From contig CAJTUZ010000046.1 in assembly GCA_910579735.1 (NCBI GenBank), positions 1 to 6,849 of the forward strand: DNA of 6,849 nt, in the 5' to 3' direction. The stretch's first letter is position 1; the number at the start of each line of letters is the position of its first letter. Below, one piece after another: positions 1 to 6,013 of the stretch. Source of the DNA: an uncultured Lachnospiraceae bacterium. Lineage in GTDB: Bacteria > Bacillota > Clostridia > Lachnospirales > Lachnospiraceae. The notes under the pieces were generated by a model. The model had not been told where the DNA came from, did no database searches, and saw only the letters and a list, made by a program, of their open reading frames with translations. The position numbers were made by a program, and so were the translations under genes.

Positions 1-52
1 CAGGACCGACCGGTTATGAGCCGGTTGCTCTAACCAACTGAGCTAAAGGTCC
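1..52 (-). tRNA. tRNA with CAU anticodon (Ile2 or elongator Met), partial
   Basis: The 5' 52 nt of a tRNA are visible on the minus strand; the variable and T-arm ends and the 3' acceptor strand lie outside the window. The acceptor strand begins GGACCTT, followed by a normal D-arm (TAGCTCAGTTGGTTAGAGC) and an anticodon arm of ACCGG/CCGGT around the loop CTCATAA, giving anticodon CAU at 16-18. The stem lacks the three G-C pairs typical of the initiator tRNA, so it is not tRNA-fMet. It would by default be called Met, but C4 and C5 of the acceptor stem (positions 49 and 48) resemble the tRNA-Ile2 class, whose C34 is converted to lysidine by TilS so that it reads AUA. I favour Ile2 slightly; the missing 3' half would decide. 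It is the last of three visible tRNAs in a minus-strand operon, 33 nt after tRNA-Thr. Confidence 0.9.
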
Positions 53-85
53 GCAAACCCTTACGGGTCAATGCTTATATAGCAA

Positions 86-158
86 AGCCGATAAACGGAC
101 TCGAACCGTTAACCTGCTGATTACAAATCAGCTGCTCTGCCAATTGAGCCATATCGGC
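86..158 (-). tRNA. tRNA-Thr (anticodon UGU)
   Basis: This is a complete 73-nt cloverleaf on the minus strand. The acceptor stem GCCGATA pairs perfectly with TATCGGC, and the discriminator base is T. The anticodon stem GCTGA/TCAGC closes the loop TTTGTAA with anticodon TGT at 123-125, which reads threonine ACA and, by wobble, other ACN codons. The T-arm is AACGG, TTCGAGT, CCGTT. No CCA is encoded, since the next bases are TTGC, so the 3' end must be added by CCA-transferase. It lies 9 nt after tRNA-Glu and is probably processed from the same transcript. Confidence 0.96.
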
Positions 159-167
159 ACACCAAAA

Positions 168-239
168 TGACTCCGACGGGAATCGAACCCGTGTTACCGC
201 CGTGAAAGGGCGATGTCTTAACCGCTTGACCACGGAGCC
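168..239 (-). tRNA. tRNA-Glu (anticodon UUC)
   Basis: This is a complete 72-nt cloverleaf on the minus strand. Acceptor GGCTCCG pairs with CGGAGTC (one G-T pair) with discriminator A. The anticodon stem TCGCC/GGCGG closes the loop CTTTCAC, giving anticodon TTC at 204-206 (glutamate GAA/GAG). The T-arm is ACGGG, TTCGATT, CCCGT. CCA is not encoded. It is the first gene of the tRNA operon, about 64 nt after the start expected from the promoter at 310-338. Confidence 0.96.
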
Positions 240-309
240 ATACTCTCACAGCCTTTTTATAATTTTTCAATTCATTGGCTGCCGTTTGACTGGTGACCTA
301 ACGAAAAAT

Positions 310-338
310 ATGTTACCATAACTAAGCAAATTTGGCAA
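310..338 (-). promoter_or_regulatory. Sigma-A-type promoter of the tRNA operon
   Basis: Read on the minus strand, the -35 is TTGCCA (333-338), five of six matches to TTGACA. A 17-nt spacer leads to the -10 TAACAT (310-315), which is preceded by TGG, an extended -10 TGn. Transcription would start near 303 and reach tRNA-Glu after about 64 nt. It lies between the probable rtcB terminator and the tRNAs, so the tRNAs need not depend on rtcB read-through. Confidence 0.75.
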
Positions 339-380
339 GCAAAAATTCGATATTTTCTTATATTTCTTTTATCTTTTTTT

Positions 381-421
381 AAATAACCCGTATAAACAGA
401 TTTCTTTCCTGTATATACGGG
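381..421 (-). terminator. Probable intrinsic terminator after rtcB
   Basis: An 8-bp inverted repeat, CCCGTATA (387-394) and TATACGGG (414-421), continues after one A-A mismatch with four more pairs (ACAG/CTGT) around a 9-nt loop. On the minus strand the stem is followed by TTATTT, a short U-rich tail; on the plus strand it is followed by GTCCTG, which does not fit a terminator. It lies about 80 nt after the rtcB stop and upstream of the tRNA promoter. The tail is short, so termination may be incomplete. Confidence 0.5.
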
Positions 422-426
422 GTCCT

Positions 427-473
427 GCATCATACGGCATCCTGCCGGCGCCGGGCAGGATACCGCCCGATGC
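427..473. repeat. GC-rich imperfect hairpin in the rtcB 3' region
   Basis: The core is a perfect 8-bp inverted repeat, ATCCTGCC (439-446) and GGCAGGAT (454-461), around the 7-nt loop GGCGCCG. Weaker pairing continues outward (CGG 435-437 with CCG 463-465), and an outer perfect 5-bp arm GCATC (427-431) pairs with GATGC (469-473). No T-run follows on either strand, so alone it is not a canonical terminator. It may stabilise the rtcB mRNA 3' end, or it may be a dispersed palindromic repeat. Confidence 0.5.
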
Positions 474-501
474 CCGCGCGCCGTAAATGACCCCGGCATG
501 T

Positions 502-1734
502 TCAACCTTTAACCACACCTACCGTTTTCAGTTTCTTCAGCGGTGTGACCAGATCCATCTGCTGTTCCATGACCTGATCGATGTCTTTGTATGCAAACCG
601 GCATTCTTCGGGTACGTCGTTTTTCCTGCGCTTCCCGAGCACAACGCCCTGCTCTTTTAAATCCACCATTACCGTTTCAACCGAAAACGCCTGCATTGCA
701 CCGCTCCTGGAATAACTTCTGCCCGCTCCGTGGGAAGAGGTGCAAAATGATTCGCTATTGCCTTTTCCTTCCACGACATAGCTGTAGGACCCCATTGCAC
801 CGGGTATGACTGCCTTCTCTCCCTCCCGTACTCTCACCGCGCCCTTGCGGTGTACCCAGACATTGGCGCCATAATGATTTTCCAGGGACGCATAATTGTG
901 ATGGCAGTTTACTTCTTCACCGAATTCCACAATATATTCCGTATGTTTTTCTATCAGTGTTTTTACAATAACACATGTTTTTTCAAGCATACGGGCCCGG
1001 TTCTCGAAAGCATAGTCCAGCGCCAGATTCATCCAGCGGATATACTGCTGTCCCTCTTTGGCCTCAGCCGGTAAAAAAGCAAGCCGGTATTCGTCCTTTA
1101 CTTCACTATACCAAAGCCGGTTCAGCTGCCTTGCTTTCTCATGAAAATAATCACAGACCGCTTTGCCAAGATGTCTGCTGCCGGAATGAATCATAATACA
1201 AAGGTATCCTTCCTCATCTTCCTGCAGTTCAATAAAGTGATTACCGCCGCCCAGACTTCCTATCTGGAAATAACCATCGTCAATTAATGCAAGCAGTTCC
1301 CCGTTTTCTTCATATTTTTCGATTTCCTGTCTGGCGCGGTCAAGAACTTTCGATTCCTGCGGAGTCTTATAACGCTCCGTATTCAGCGGGATCTCTCTCA
1401 TAATATTACCGATTATCGCCTGTATCAGCGTACCGTTGCCGGTCTGCACTTCCCGGATATCGTCTGCACGGATATTGGTCGGAATATAATCCATACCGCA
1501 TCCGATATCCACGCCCACCGCATTGGGGATGAGCACGTTTTGGACTGCGATCACCCCGCCGATCGGCATTCCCTTGCCGGTATGCGTATCCGGCATAAGA
1601 CATACCCATTTGTGAAGAAACGGCAGGTTTGAGAGATGATACGCCTGTTCCAGACAGCTTTCCTCTAACCGGCTCTCATCCTCCAACCATATTTTTATCG
1701 GAAACTTCGTATTTTCATTATTTAAGACAAACAT
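502..1734 (-). CDS. rtcB: RtcB-type RNA ligase (3'-phosphate/5'-OH)
   Basis: The 410-residue protein matches the usual size of short bacterial RtcB (E. coli about 408). RtcB uses GTP and Mn2+ to join RNA 2',3'-cyclic-phosphate or 3'-phosphate ends to 5'-OH ends, repairing cleaved tRNA or other RNA in the cytoplasm. All signature motifs are present in order: MPDTHTGKGMPIGGV (47-61), GVDIGCG (74-80, metal ligands D76 and C79), GGGNHF (162-167, H166), HSGSRH (183-188, H183), CHHNY (277-281, H279), HRKGA (295-299), IPGAMGS (310-316) and SSHGAGR (333-339). H335 is the expected guanylylated histidine, two residues offset from E. coli H337; H166, H183 and H279 keep the same offset. The ATG at 1734 follows GGAGG by 6 nt. 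No archease or rtcA gene is visible nearby. It is divergent from two WYL regulator genes, the likely controllers. Function is firm; its RNA substrate is unknown. Confidence 0.96.
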   Translation of the reverse strand: MFVLNNENTKFPIKIWLEDESRLEESCLEQAYHLSNLPFLHKWVCLMPDTHTGKGMPIGGVIAVQNVLIPNAVGVDIGCGMDYIPTNIRADDIREVQTGNGTLIQAIIGNIMREIPLNTERYKTPQESKVLDRARQEIEKYEENGELLALIDDGYFQIGSLGGGNHFIELQEDEEGYLCIMIHSGSRHLGKAVCDYFHEKARQLNRLWYSEVKDEYRLAFLPAEAKEGQQYIRWMNLALDYAFENRARMLEKTCVIVKTLIEKHTEYIVEFGEEVNCHHNYASLENHYGANVWVHRKGAVRVREGEKAVIPGAMGSYSYVVEGKGNSESFCTSSHGAGRSYSRSGAMQAFSVETVMVDLKEQGVVLGKRRKNDVPEECRFAYKDIDQVMEQQMDLVTPLKKLKTVGVVKG

Positions 1735-1738
1735 ACAA

Positions 1739-1746
1739 CTCCTCCC
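1739..1746 (-). promoter_or_regulatory. Strong ribosome binding site of rtcB
   Basis: On the minus strand GGGAGGAG precedes the rtcB ATG. The GGAGG core (1741-1745) is 6 nt from the start codon. This fixes the start and predicts efficient translation once the mRNA is made, which points to control at transcription. Confidence 0.8.
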
Positions 1747-1827
1747 TTCCTGACGCCTGACGGCATCCTTTCCTGCATGATTCTGCTTCCTGTCTTTTCT
1801 CTTTTGTCTATGTTTTATCTTAAAGTC

Positions 1828-1850
1828 ATTATATACAGCCGCCGGAAAAT
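1828..1850 (-). promoter_or_regulatory. Probable rtcB promoter (-10 region)
   Basis: A perfect TATAAT lies on the minus strand at 1828-1833. No good -35 is found at the right distance: the hexamer 17 nt upstream (1851-1856) reads ATGATT. There is no -24/-12 (GG/GC) sigma-54 signature. A strong -10 with a poor -35 fits a promoter that needs an activator, though constitutive weak activity cannot be excluded. The start would be near 1821, leaving an 87-nt purine-rich leader. Confidence 0.5.
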
Positions 1851-1882
1851 AATCATTTTAAAAAAGTTGCGAACTGAAACCA

Positions 1883-1912
1883 TTTTCCAAAAACACCAAA
1901 ATATGTTATGAT
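1883..1912 (+). promoter_or_regulatory. Probable promoter of the WYL gene pair
   Basis: An extended -10, TGT followed by TATGAT (1904-1912), is preceded with a 17-nt spacer by TTTCCA (1884-1889), four of six matches to the -35 consensus. Transcription would begin near 1919, leaving a leader of about 40 nt. It is back-to-back with the rtcB promoter; the two -10 hexamers are about 73 bp apart, close enough for a shared operator. Confidence 0.55.
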
Positions 1913-1944
1913 AAACGCAGATTTGTCAAGTCCCGTTACGATAC

Positions 1945-1950
1945 AGGAGA
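1945..1950 (+). promoter_or_regulatory. Ribosome binding site of first WYL gene
   Basis: AGGAGA ends 9 nt before the ATG at 1960, supporting that start for the 423-residue protein. Confidence 0.7.
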
Positions 1951-1959
1951 GAACAGAGC

Positions 1960-3231
1960 ATGTCTGATTTTCAGGAACTGATTGGAAGTTTTCCCAAAAC
2001 AAGAGAATATATCAGAGATTTTTTCGTCTACGGATTCAAGACCAGAAATGACTTTACGCAAAAGAGTCCCCGTACCTATGATAACGAACGCCGGCGGCTG
2101 GAATGCTGGCTTGCTCCTTATGTCCGAAAAGACCATGCATCTGACGGCTCCAACATCTCCCTCGCAATAGACAGCAATCTTCTTGACACCAATCCGCTCT
2201 TTGGCGTGTGGAAAACCAAAAGCTTCACCGACAATGACATCGTATTGCATTTCCTGATACTGGATCTGCTTCAGGATGGCGCAAAAAGGACGGCAGAAGA
2301 AATTACGGACAGCCTGCTGACCAACTACGAGTCCCTTTTTGACATACAGATCGTCCGCAGAAAATGTAACGCCTATACAAAGGAAGGCCTACTGCAAAAA
2401 GAAAAAAACGGCAAAACCGTTTTCTTTTCCCTCGACAATACACTTGCCGTCTGGATCAAAGCAAATGAAAATGTTCTGGACGCGCTTGCTTTTTATCAAA
2501 TGGCGGAAGTTTTCGGCATTGTGGGCAACGAGTTGTCAGAACAGCTGGATCATCCAAACCGGAGTTTCCGCGTCAAACACAATTTTTTCGTACATACGCT
2601 GGAAGACGAAATCCTTCTTGCCCTGTTAGATGCCATGCGTCGTAAAAGCGCCGTAGAACTTACGATAAAAGGCGTAAAAAATAAAACTGTCGTTACTGCA
2701 TCCTGTATCCCGCTGCAGATCTTTGTCAGCACCAGAAGCGGCAGACGCTTTCTATGCGCCTACAGCCGCCGGAAAAGGCGCTTTACCTGCTTCCGTCTCG
2801 ACTCCATCAAACACGTCGCAGCATTAAAGCAGACGGATTCCTCAGAACAGTCGGAAGATGCGGCCGAATATGACAGACTCTTGTACAAATTGAGTCAAAA
2901 CCGCACAAAACTCTGGGGCGTTTCTTTTCAAAATGATGAAGGAAAACATTTTACTGACCGGCTGACAATGACGATACAGATTCTGGAACCCGACGAAAAC
3001 TATGTCCTTACCCGTCTGAAACAGGAAGGCCGAAACGGTATGATCACCCAAACGGCGCCAAACACCTATCAATATGAAGTGGAGACGTTTGACTGCAATG
3101 AACTCCTGCCCTGGATACGCACCTTTACAGGAAGGATCCTCTCACTGTCATGCAGTGACCAATCGGTGGAAAGACGTTTCTACGAAGATTTGCAGACTAT
3201 GTATCAAATGTATCAGGTAACTGAAGTTTGA
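1960..3231 (+). CDS. WYL-domain transcriptional regulator (first of pair)
   Basis: The 423-residue cytoplasmic protein has no signal peptide or membrane segment. Residues 90-160 look like a winged helix-turn-helix: helices DIVLHFLILDLL and AEEITDSLL, a recognition-like helix DIQIVRRKCNAYTKEGLL, and a wing GKTVFFSL. The WYL fold spans about 229-288: KSAVELTIKG, a strand ending IPLQIF, SGRRFLCAYSRRKRR, and the family-typical FRLDSI (278-283). The WYL tripeptide itself is diverged to RFL. A WCX-like C-terminal domain (about 333-420) ends ELLPWIRTFTGRI and a terminal helix. WYL proteins act as regulators that bind DNA and often sense nucleic-acid or nucleotide ligands. The N-terminal 90 residues are not recognised. 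It is divergent from rtcB (225 bp between starts) and 39 bp before a second WYL gene, so probably co-transcribed with it and likely controlling the shared promoter region. Family confident; target and ligand are inference. Confidence 0.85.
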   Translation: MSDFQELIGSFPKTREYIRDFFVYGFKTRNDFTQKSPRTYDNERRRLECWLAPYVRKDHASDGSNISLAIDSNLLDTNPLFGVWKTKSFTDNDIVLHFLILDLLQDGAKRTAEEITDSLLTNYESLFDIQIVRRKCNAYTKEGLLQKEKNGKTVFFSLDNTLAVWIKANENVLDALAFYQMAEVFGIVGNELSEQLDHPNRSFRVKHNFFVHTLEDEILLALLDAMRRKSAVELTIKGVKNKTVVTASCIPLQIFVSTRSGRRFLCAYSRRKRRFTCFRLDSIKHVAALKQTDSSEQSEDAAEYDRLLYKLSQNRTKLWGVSFQNDEGKHFTDRLTMTIQILEPDENYVLTRLKQEGRNGMITQTAPNTYQYEVETFDCNELLPWIRTFTGRILSLSCSDQSVERRFYEDLQTMYQMYQVTEV

Positions 3232-3253
3232 TACCCTCATCTTTATGATATAA

Positions 3254-3258
3254 AAGGA
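3254..3258 (+). promoter_or_regulatory. Ribosome binding site of second WYL gene
   Basis: AAGGA lies 12 nt before the ATG at 3271, longer than optimal. The nearer in-frame ATG at 3259 is followed two codons later by TAA, so it cannot be the start. The spacing suggests weaker initiation than for the first WYL gene. Confidence 0.45.
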
Positions 3259-3270
3259 ATGGTATAAAAT

Positions 3271-4266
3271 ATGGAACTGTTTTCTGAAATATACAGCTGT
3301 TATTACCAGGTATTAAGGCATCTGCTCTCCAGACGGGACGCCGTCACAATACAGGAGATCTGCACCGGAATTGCCGATGAGGGTTTTGAAGAAAGCATGC
3401 TTTCCATTATTCCCAAACTAAAAGACGGCTCCTGGAACTTATTTGGCCGGGACAAAGACCTATATCTTTCCCGGCTCACCCAAACCTTCCTGCAGCCGCT
3501 GTCCGGACTTCAAAAATCCTACTTAAAGGCCCTGCTCTCTGACCCGCGCATAGGCCTGTTCCTTGAGCCGGAACAAAAAACGTGCCTGGAGCATATGTTA
3601 TCGGATATCACACCGCTCTGGAAACCGGAACACTTCTGCTACTATGACCGTTTTGCGGGCAGCGATCCCTATCAGGACGAAACATACCGCAATCACTTCC
3701 GCCTGCTGCTTCAGGCACAAAAAAACAACCAATATGTAGATATCGATTATACTTCTCCAAACGGCCGGCGTGTTCATCACCACTATATTCCGGCCCGCCT
3801 GGAGTATTCTGTTAAGAACGATAAATTCCGCCTTCTTGCTCTGAAACACACCGGCCGGCAAAAAATGCGGCTTGAAATCTTAAATATTTCCCGCATGCAG
3901 AGTGTAAGACTCTTGGGAAAAACCTTTGCCCCCGAAACAGACTTAAATGCCGTCATCCGAAATTCTTACTATAAAGAACCGCTCAAACTGCATATCGTCA
4001 ACAAACGGAATGCCCTGGAACGTGCCATGCTGCATTTTGCCAATTATGAAAAAAATACTTCCAGGATCGGCGAAAATACTTATGAATGCCTGATTTACTA
4101 TAATCAGACTATGGAAACCGAGCTGTTGATAGAAGTCATGTCCTTTGGCCCGATGGTAACCGTTGTCGGGAACGAGAAGTTTCTTGGTCTTTTAAAAGCA
4201 AGGCTGCAAAAGCAGATGCGGATCACGCCGCGGGAAATTCAGGAGACACCTGCTCTGCCCCAATAA
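3271..4266 (+). CDS. WYL-domain transcriptional regulator (second of pair)
   Basis: The 331-residue soluble protein carries a clear WYL domain at about 154-218: VDIDYTSPNGRRVHHHYIPA, strand RLEYSVKNDKFRLLAL (WYL tripeptide diverged to FRL), then MRLEILNISRMQSV and KTF. A WCX domain at about 236-316 contains ELLIEVMSFGPMVTVVG and a final helix FLGLLKARLQKQ, close to the family consensus. The N-terminal 60 residues (YYQVLRHLLSRR, TIQEICTGIA, ESMLSIIPKL) could form a winged helix-turn-helix, but this is weaker than in its neighbour; residues 60-150 are an unrecognised linker. Tandem WYL genes can work as a heteromeric pair, as PafB and PafC do in actinobacteria, and that is a reasonable inference here. 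It follows the first WYL gene by 39 bp on the same strand. The TAA is only 9 bp from the stop of the convergent glycoside hydrolase gene, and no terminator was found between them. Confidence 0.87.
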   Translation: MELFSEIYSCYYQVLRHLLSRRDAVTIQEICTGIADEGFEESMLSIIPKLKDGSWNLFGRDKDLYLSRLTQTFLQPLSGLQKSYLKALLSDPRIGLFLEPEQKTCLEHMLSDITPLWKPEHFCYYDRFAGSDPYQDETYRNHFRLLLQAQKNNQYVDIDYTSPNGRRVHHHYIPARLEYSVKNDKFRLLALKHTGRQKMRLEILNISRMQSVRLLGKTFAPETDLNAVIRNSYYKEPLKLHIVNKRNALERAMLHFANYEKNTSRIGENTYECLIYYNQTMETELLIEVMSFGPMVTVVGNEKFLGLLKARLQKQMRITPREIQETPALPQ

Positions 4267-4275
4267 ATCCCCCGA

Positions 4276-5865
4276 TCACTCTCTAACGGCCAGCACTGCC
4301 ATGTCCTCTTTGCCGGGCAGTTCGATCTTCACAGTGCCGTTTACGTTTTCCATCACAACTTTTCTGGTCATCTCCCAGGTATCAATCAACTCGATCCGGT
4401 AGCTTCCCTCCTCCGGCAGCCTTAACTGCGTCAGGACTGCGCACTGTCTCTCCATAAATTTCAGATAAGCCTCTTTTCCGCAGTGTGCCAGCGCCACCCG
4501 CTCTTTTAACAAAAAGGGGCGCATCCGCTCCTTGGGCATATCAAGCATTGCCATGAAAAAAGTATCCCCGTAAAGCTCTTCAAACGCTGTTCCTGCTTCC
4601 TTAGACACTCTGCTCTCCTGCATAGCCGCCAATTGTCCTGCCTTCCAGACGCCGATCCCCTCTCCCAGAAAATCCAGGGGCCCCGGCAATGTCTCCACAA
4701 TTTCTCTCAAAAAAGCAATCCTGGCAGGACTCTCTCCTCTCAGCACACCGCCTTTTGCCCACCAAAGCACCTCTTCCTCATTGTAGAAAGTCTCTCCATG
4801 AGTGCAGTACCCGCCGCAGCACATTGCCGTCCAGAAACGCCGCACCATTTCCCTGGCGGAAATATTTCCCCAGGAATGGATGATATTGCCCTCATAACGG
4901 CATTCGTCAAAAACCACAGGTTTGCCGTACTGCTCCCACAGCTCCGGCACTTCGTTCACGTTGACGTCCTGAATGCAGCAATGAGTAACCTCTTTCTGCT
5001 CAAAATCCCAATAAGCCATACAGTTATGATTGCTCAGACAATGCCCGTAAGGATCATGTGCCGCCGCAAACCGGATGAAGTCCATCCAGTCTTCCCGTTT
5101 ATATTTGGGCATCAGGTCATATTCATTGGCTAAAGACCACCAGAGATTAGGCATCGCCGAAAGTCTCCGCAGCAAATACTCCAGATAGACCAGGCAGTCC
5201 TCCTTTGCAAGTTCGGAAAATCCCCATCTGTCATAAGGATGAAACAAAATCAGATCTCCCTGTATCCCCATTTCATCCAGTTCCCGGATCCGCGCTTCCA
5301 AAGCCTCCCAGTATGCGTTCACCGGCTTATGTACATCCCATTTTCCGTCCGTCTTTTCAAAAGGATAATGCACCGGATCATTGTGATTAAAATCGTAATG
5401 TTTGGGAAATACACAAAACCGCACTTTATTAAACGGTGATCTGCGCAGCGTTTCCATGGTGGTATCCACCAGATCCTTTTCCTGATGCACCATGGCATAT
5501 ACTGTAGTGCCAAAAGGCCGGTACCAGGTGCCGTCTTCATACCTGAAATGCATACCTTCCACGCGTACCATACCATGAGGGGCCTTCTGCCGTGCACCGC
5601 CTACGCCATCCGCCGCCTTCTGCACATCCGCAGGTTCACACATCTCCTCTCCCTCTCCGCTTACAACTCCCCATACCTTCCAACAGCACTTTCCGGCATC
5701 GGCAGGATAAAAGCGGACTTTATACAATCCCGCGCCGGCGTAAAATCCCGTTACCTCCTTTGTCTTCCCGGAAAGAGTAAATTCTGCTTTCACATCCGCC
5801 AATGCTCTGGAACCTTCCGGCTCCGGACCGGTAAAGGTCAATTCAAATGTTTCATACTGCCTCAT
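4276..5865 (-). CDS. Intracellular glycoside hydrolase, DUF5060/DUF4038/DUF5605 type
   Basis: The 529-residue protein has no signal peptide, so it probably acts in the cytoplasm on imported oligosaccharides or glycosides. Residues 1-65 resemble the DUF5060 beta-sandwich (FELTFTGPE, ADVKAEFTLSG, YKVRFYPADAGKCCWKV). From about 100 (VRVEGMHFRYEDG, YRPFGTTVYAM) to 400 runs a (beta/alpha)8 barrel of the DUF4038 or apiosidase-like kind, with KVRFCVFPKHY (147-157), LILFHPYDRWGF (205-216), LWWSLANEYDLM (241-252) and VVFDECRYEG (317-326). By clan GH-A logic E248 in NEYD is the likely acid/base and E321 in DEC the likely nucleophile. A C-terminal DUF5605-like beta domain follows (about 430-529). An upstream in-frame GTG at 5967 would add 34 residues lacking family similarity, and its ribosome site is misplaced; the ATG at 5865 has AAAGGA at 8 nt. 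Substrate unknown. No transporter or sugar regulator is adjacent in the window. Confidence 0.85.
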   Translation of the reverse strand: MRQYETFELTFTGPEPEGSRALADVKAEFTLSGKTKEVTGFYAGAGLYKVRFYPADAGKCCWKVWGVVSGEGEEMCEPADVQKAADGVGGARQKAPHGMVRVEGMHFRYEDGTWYRPFGTTVYAMVHQEKDLVDTTMETLRRSPFNKVRFCVFPKHYDFNHNDPVHYPFEKTDGKWDVHKPVNAYWEALEARIRELDEMGIQGDLILFHPYDRWGFSELAKEDCLVYLEYLLRRLSAMPNLWWSLANEYDLMPKYKREDWMDFIRFAAAHDPYGHCLSNHNCMAYWDFEQKEVTHCCIQDVNVNEVPELWEQYGKPVVFDECRYEGNIIHSWGNISAREMVRRFWTAMCCGGYCTHGETFYNEEEVLWWAKGGVLRGESPARIAFLREIVETLPGPLDFLGEGIGVWKAGQLAAMQESRVSKEAGTAFEELYGDTFFMAMLDMPKERMRPFLLKERVALAHCGKEAYLKFMERQCAVLTQLRLPEEGSYRIELIDTWEMTRKVVMENVNGTVKIELPGKEDMAVLAVRE

Positions 5866-5873
5866 GATGTTAT

Positions 5874-5879
5874 TCCTTT
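5874..5879 (-). promoter_or_regulatory. Ribosome binding site deciding the hydrolase start
   Basis: AAAGGA on the minus strand lies 8 nt before ATG 5865. This supports the 529-residue form over the longer open frame starting with GTG at 5967. Confidence 0.7.
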
Positions 5880-5938
5880 CTTTCTGCCTGTCATATCCTT
5901 CACGAACAAATCGCTCCGGCGGCGCCGTTCCTTTTCCC

Positions 5939-5962
5939 CTATGATACACCCACATTTTCCAT
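5939..5962 (-). CDS. Possible 7-residue leader peptide
   Basis: On the minus strand ATG GAA AAT GTG GGT GTA TCA TAG encodes MENVGVS. It is preceded at 7 nt by TAGGAG (5970-5975), the best ribosome site in the hydrolase leader. The peptide ends 73 nt before the hydrolase start. Its composition shows no run of a regulatory amino acid, so attenuation is not indicated. It may be translated as a short upstream frame, or the ribosome site may be fortuitous. There is no homology evidence. Confidence 0.2.
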   Translation of the reverse strand: MENVGVS

Positions 5963-6013
5963 ATCACAACTCCTACGGTCCGAAAAAAGAAAAATTCCCC
6001 GATAAAGATTTAT

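Noticed and set aside
272..505. 77-residue minus-strand open frame overlapping the rtcB stop
   Set aside because: It starts with TTG, runs through two hairpins, the tRNA promoter and AT-rich intergenic DNA, and has no recognisable family features.
1735..1860. Sigma-54 promoter for rtcB as in Proteobacteria
   Set aside because: No GG/GC elements with -24/-12 spacing were found upstream; a TATAAT is present instead.
4295..4321. ACTGCC/GGCAGT inverted repeat near the end of the second WYL gene as a terminator
   Set aside because: Six pairs with a 14- to 15-nt loop and no T-run afterwards; it lies in hydrolase coding sequence and is probably chance.
5862..5894. Ten-residue frame (MTGRKKGITS) whose stop overlaps the hydrolase ATG as ATGA
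   Set aside because: The overlap looks like translational coupling, but the only purine-rich motif is too close to its start codon to serve as a ribosome site.
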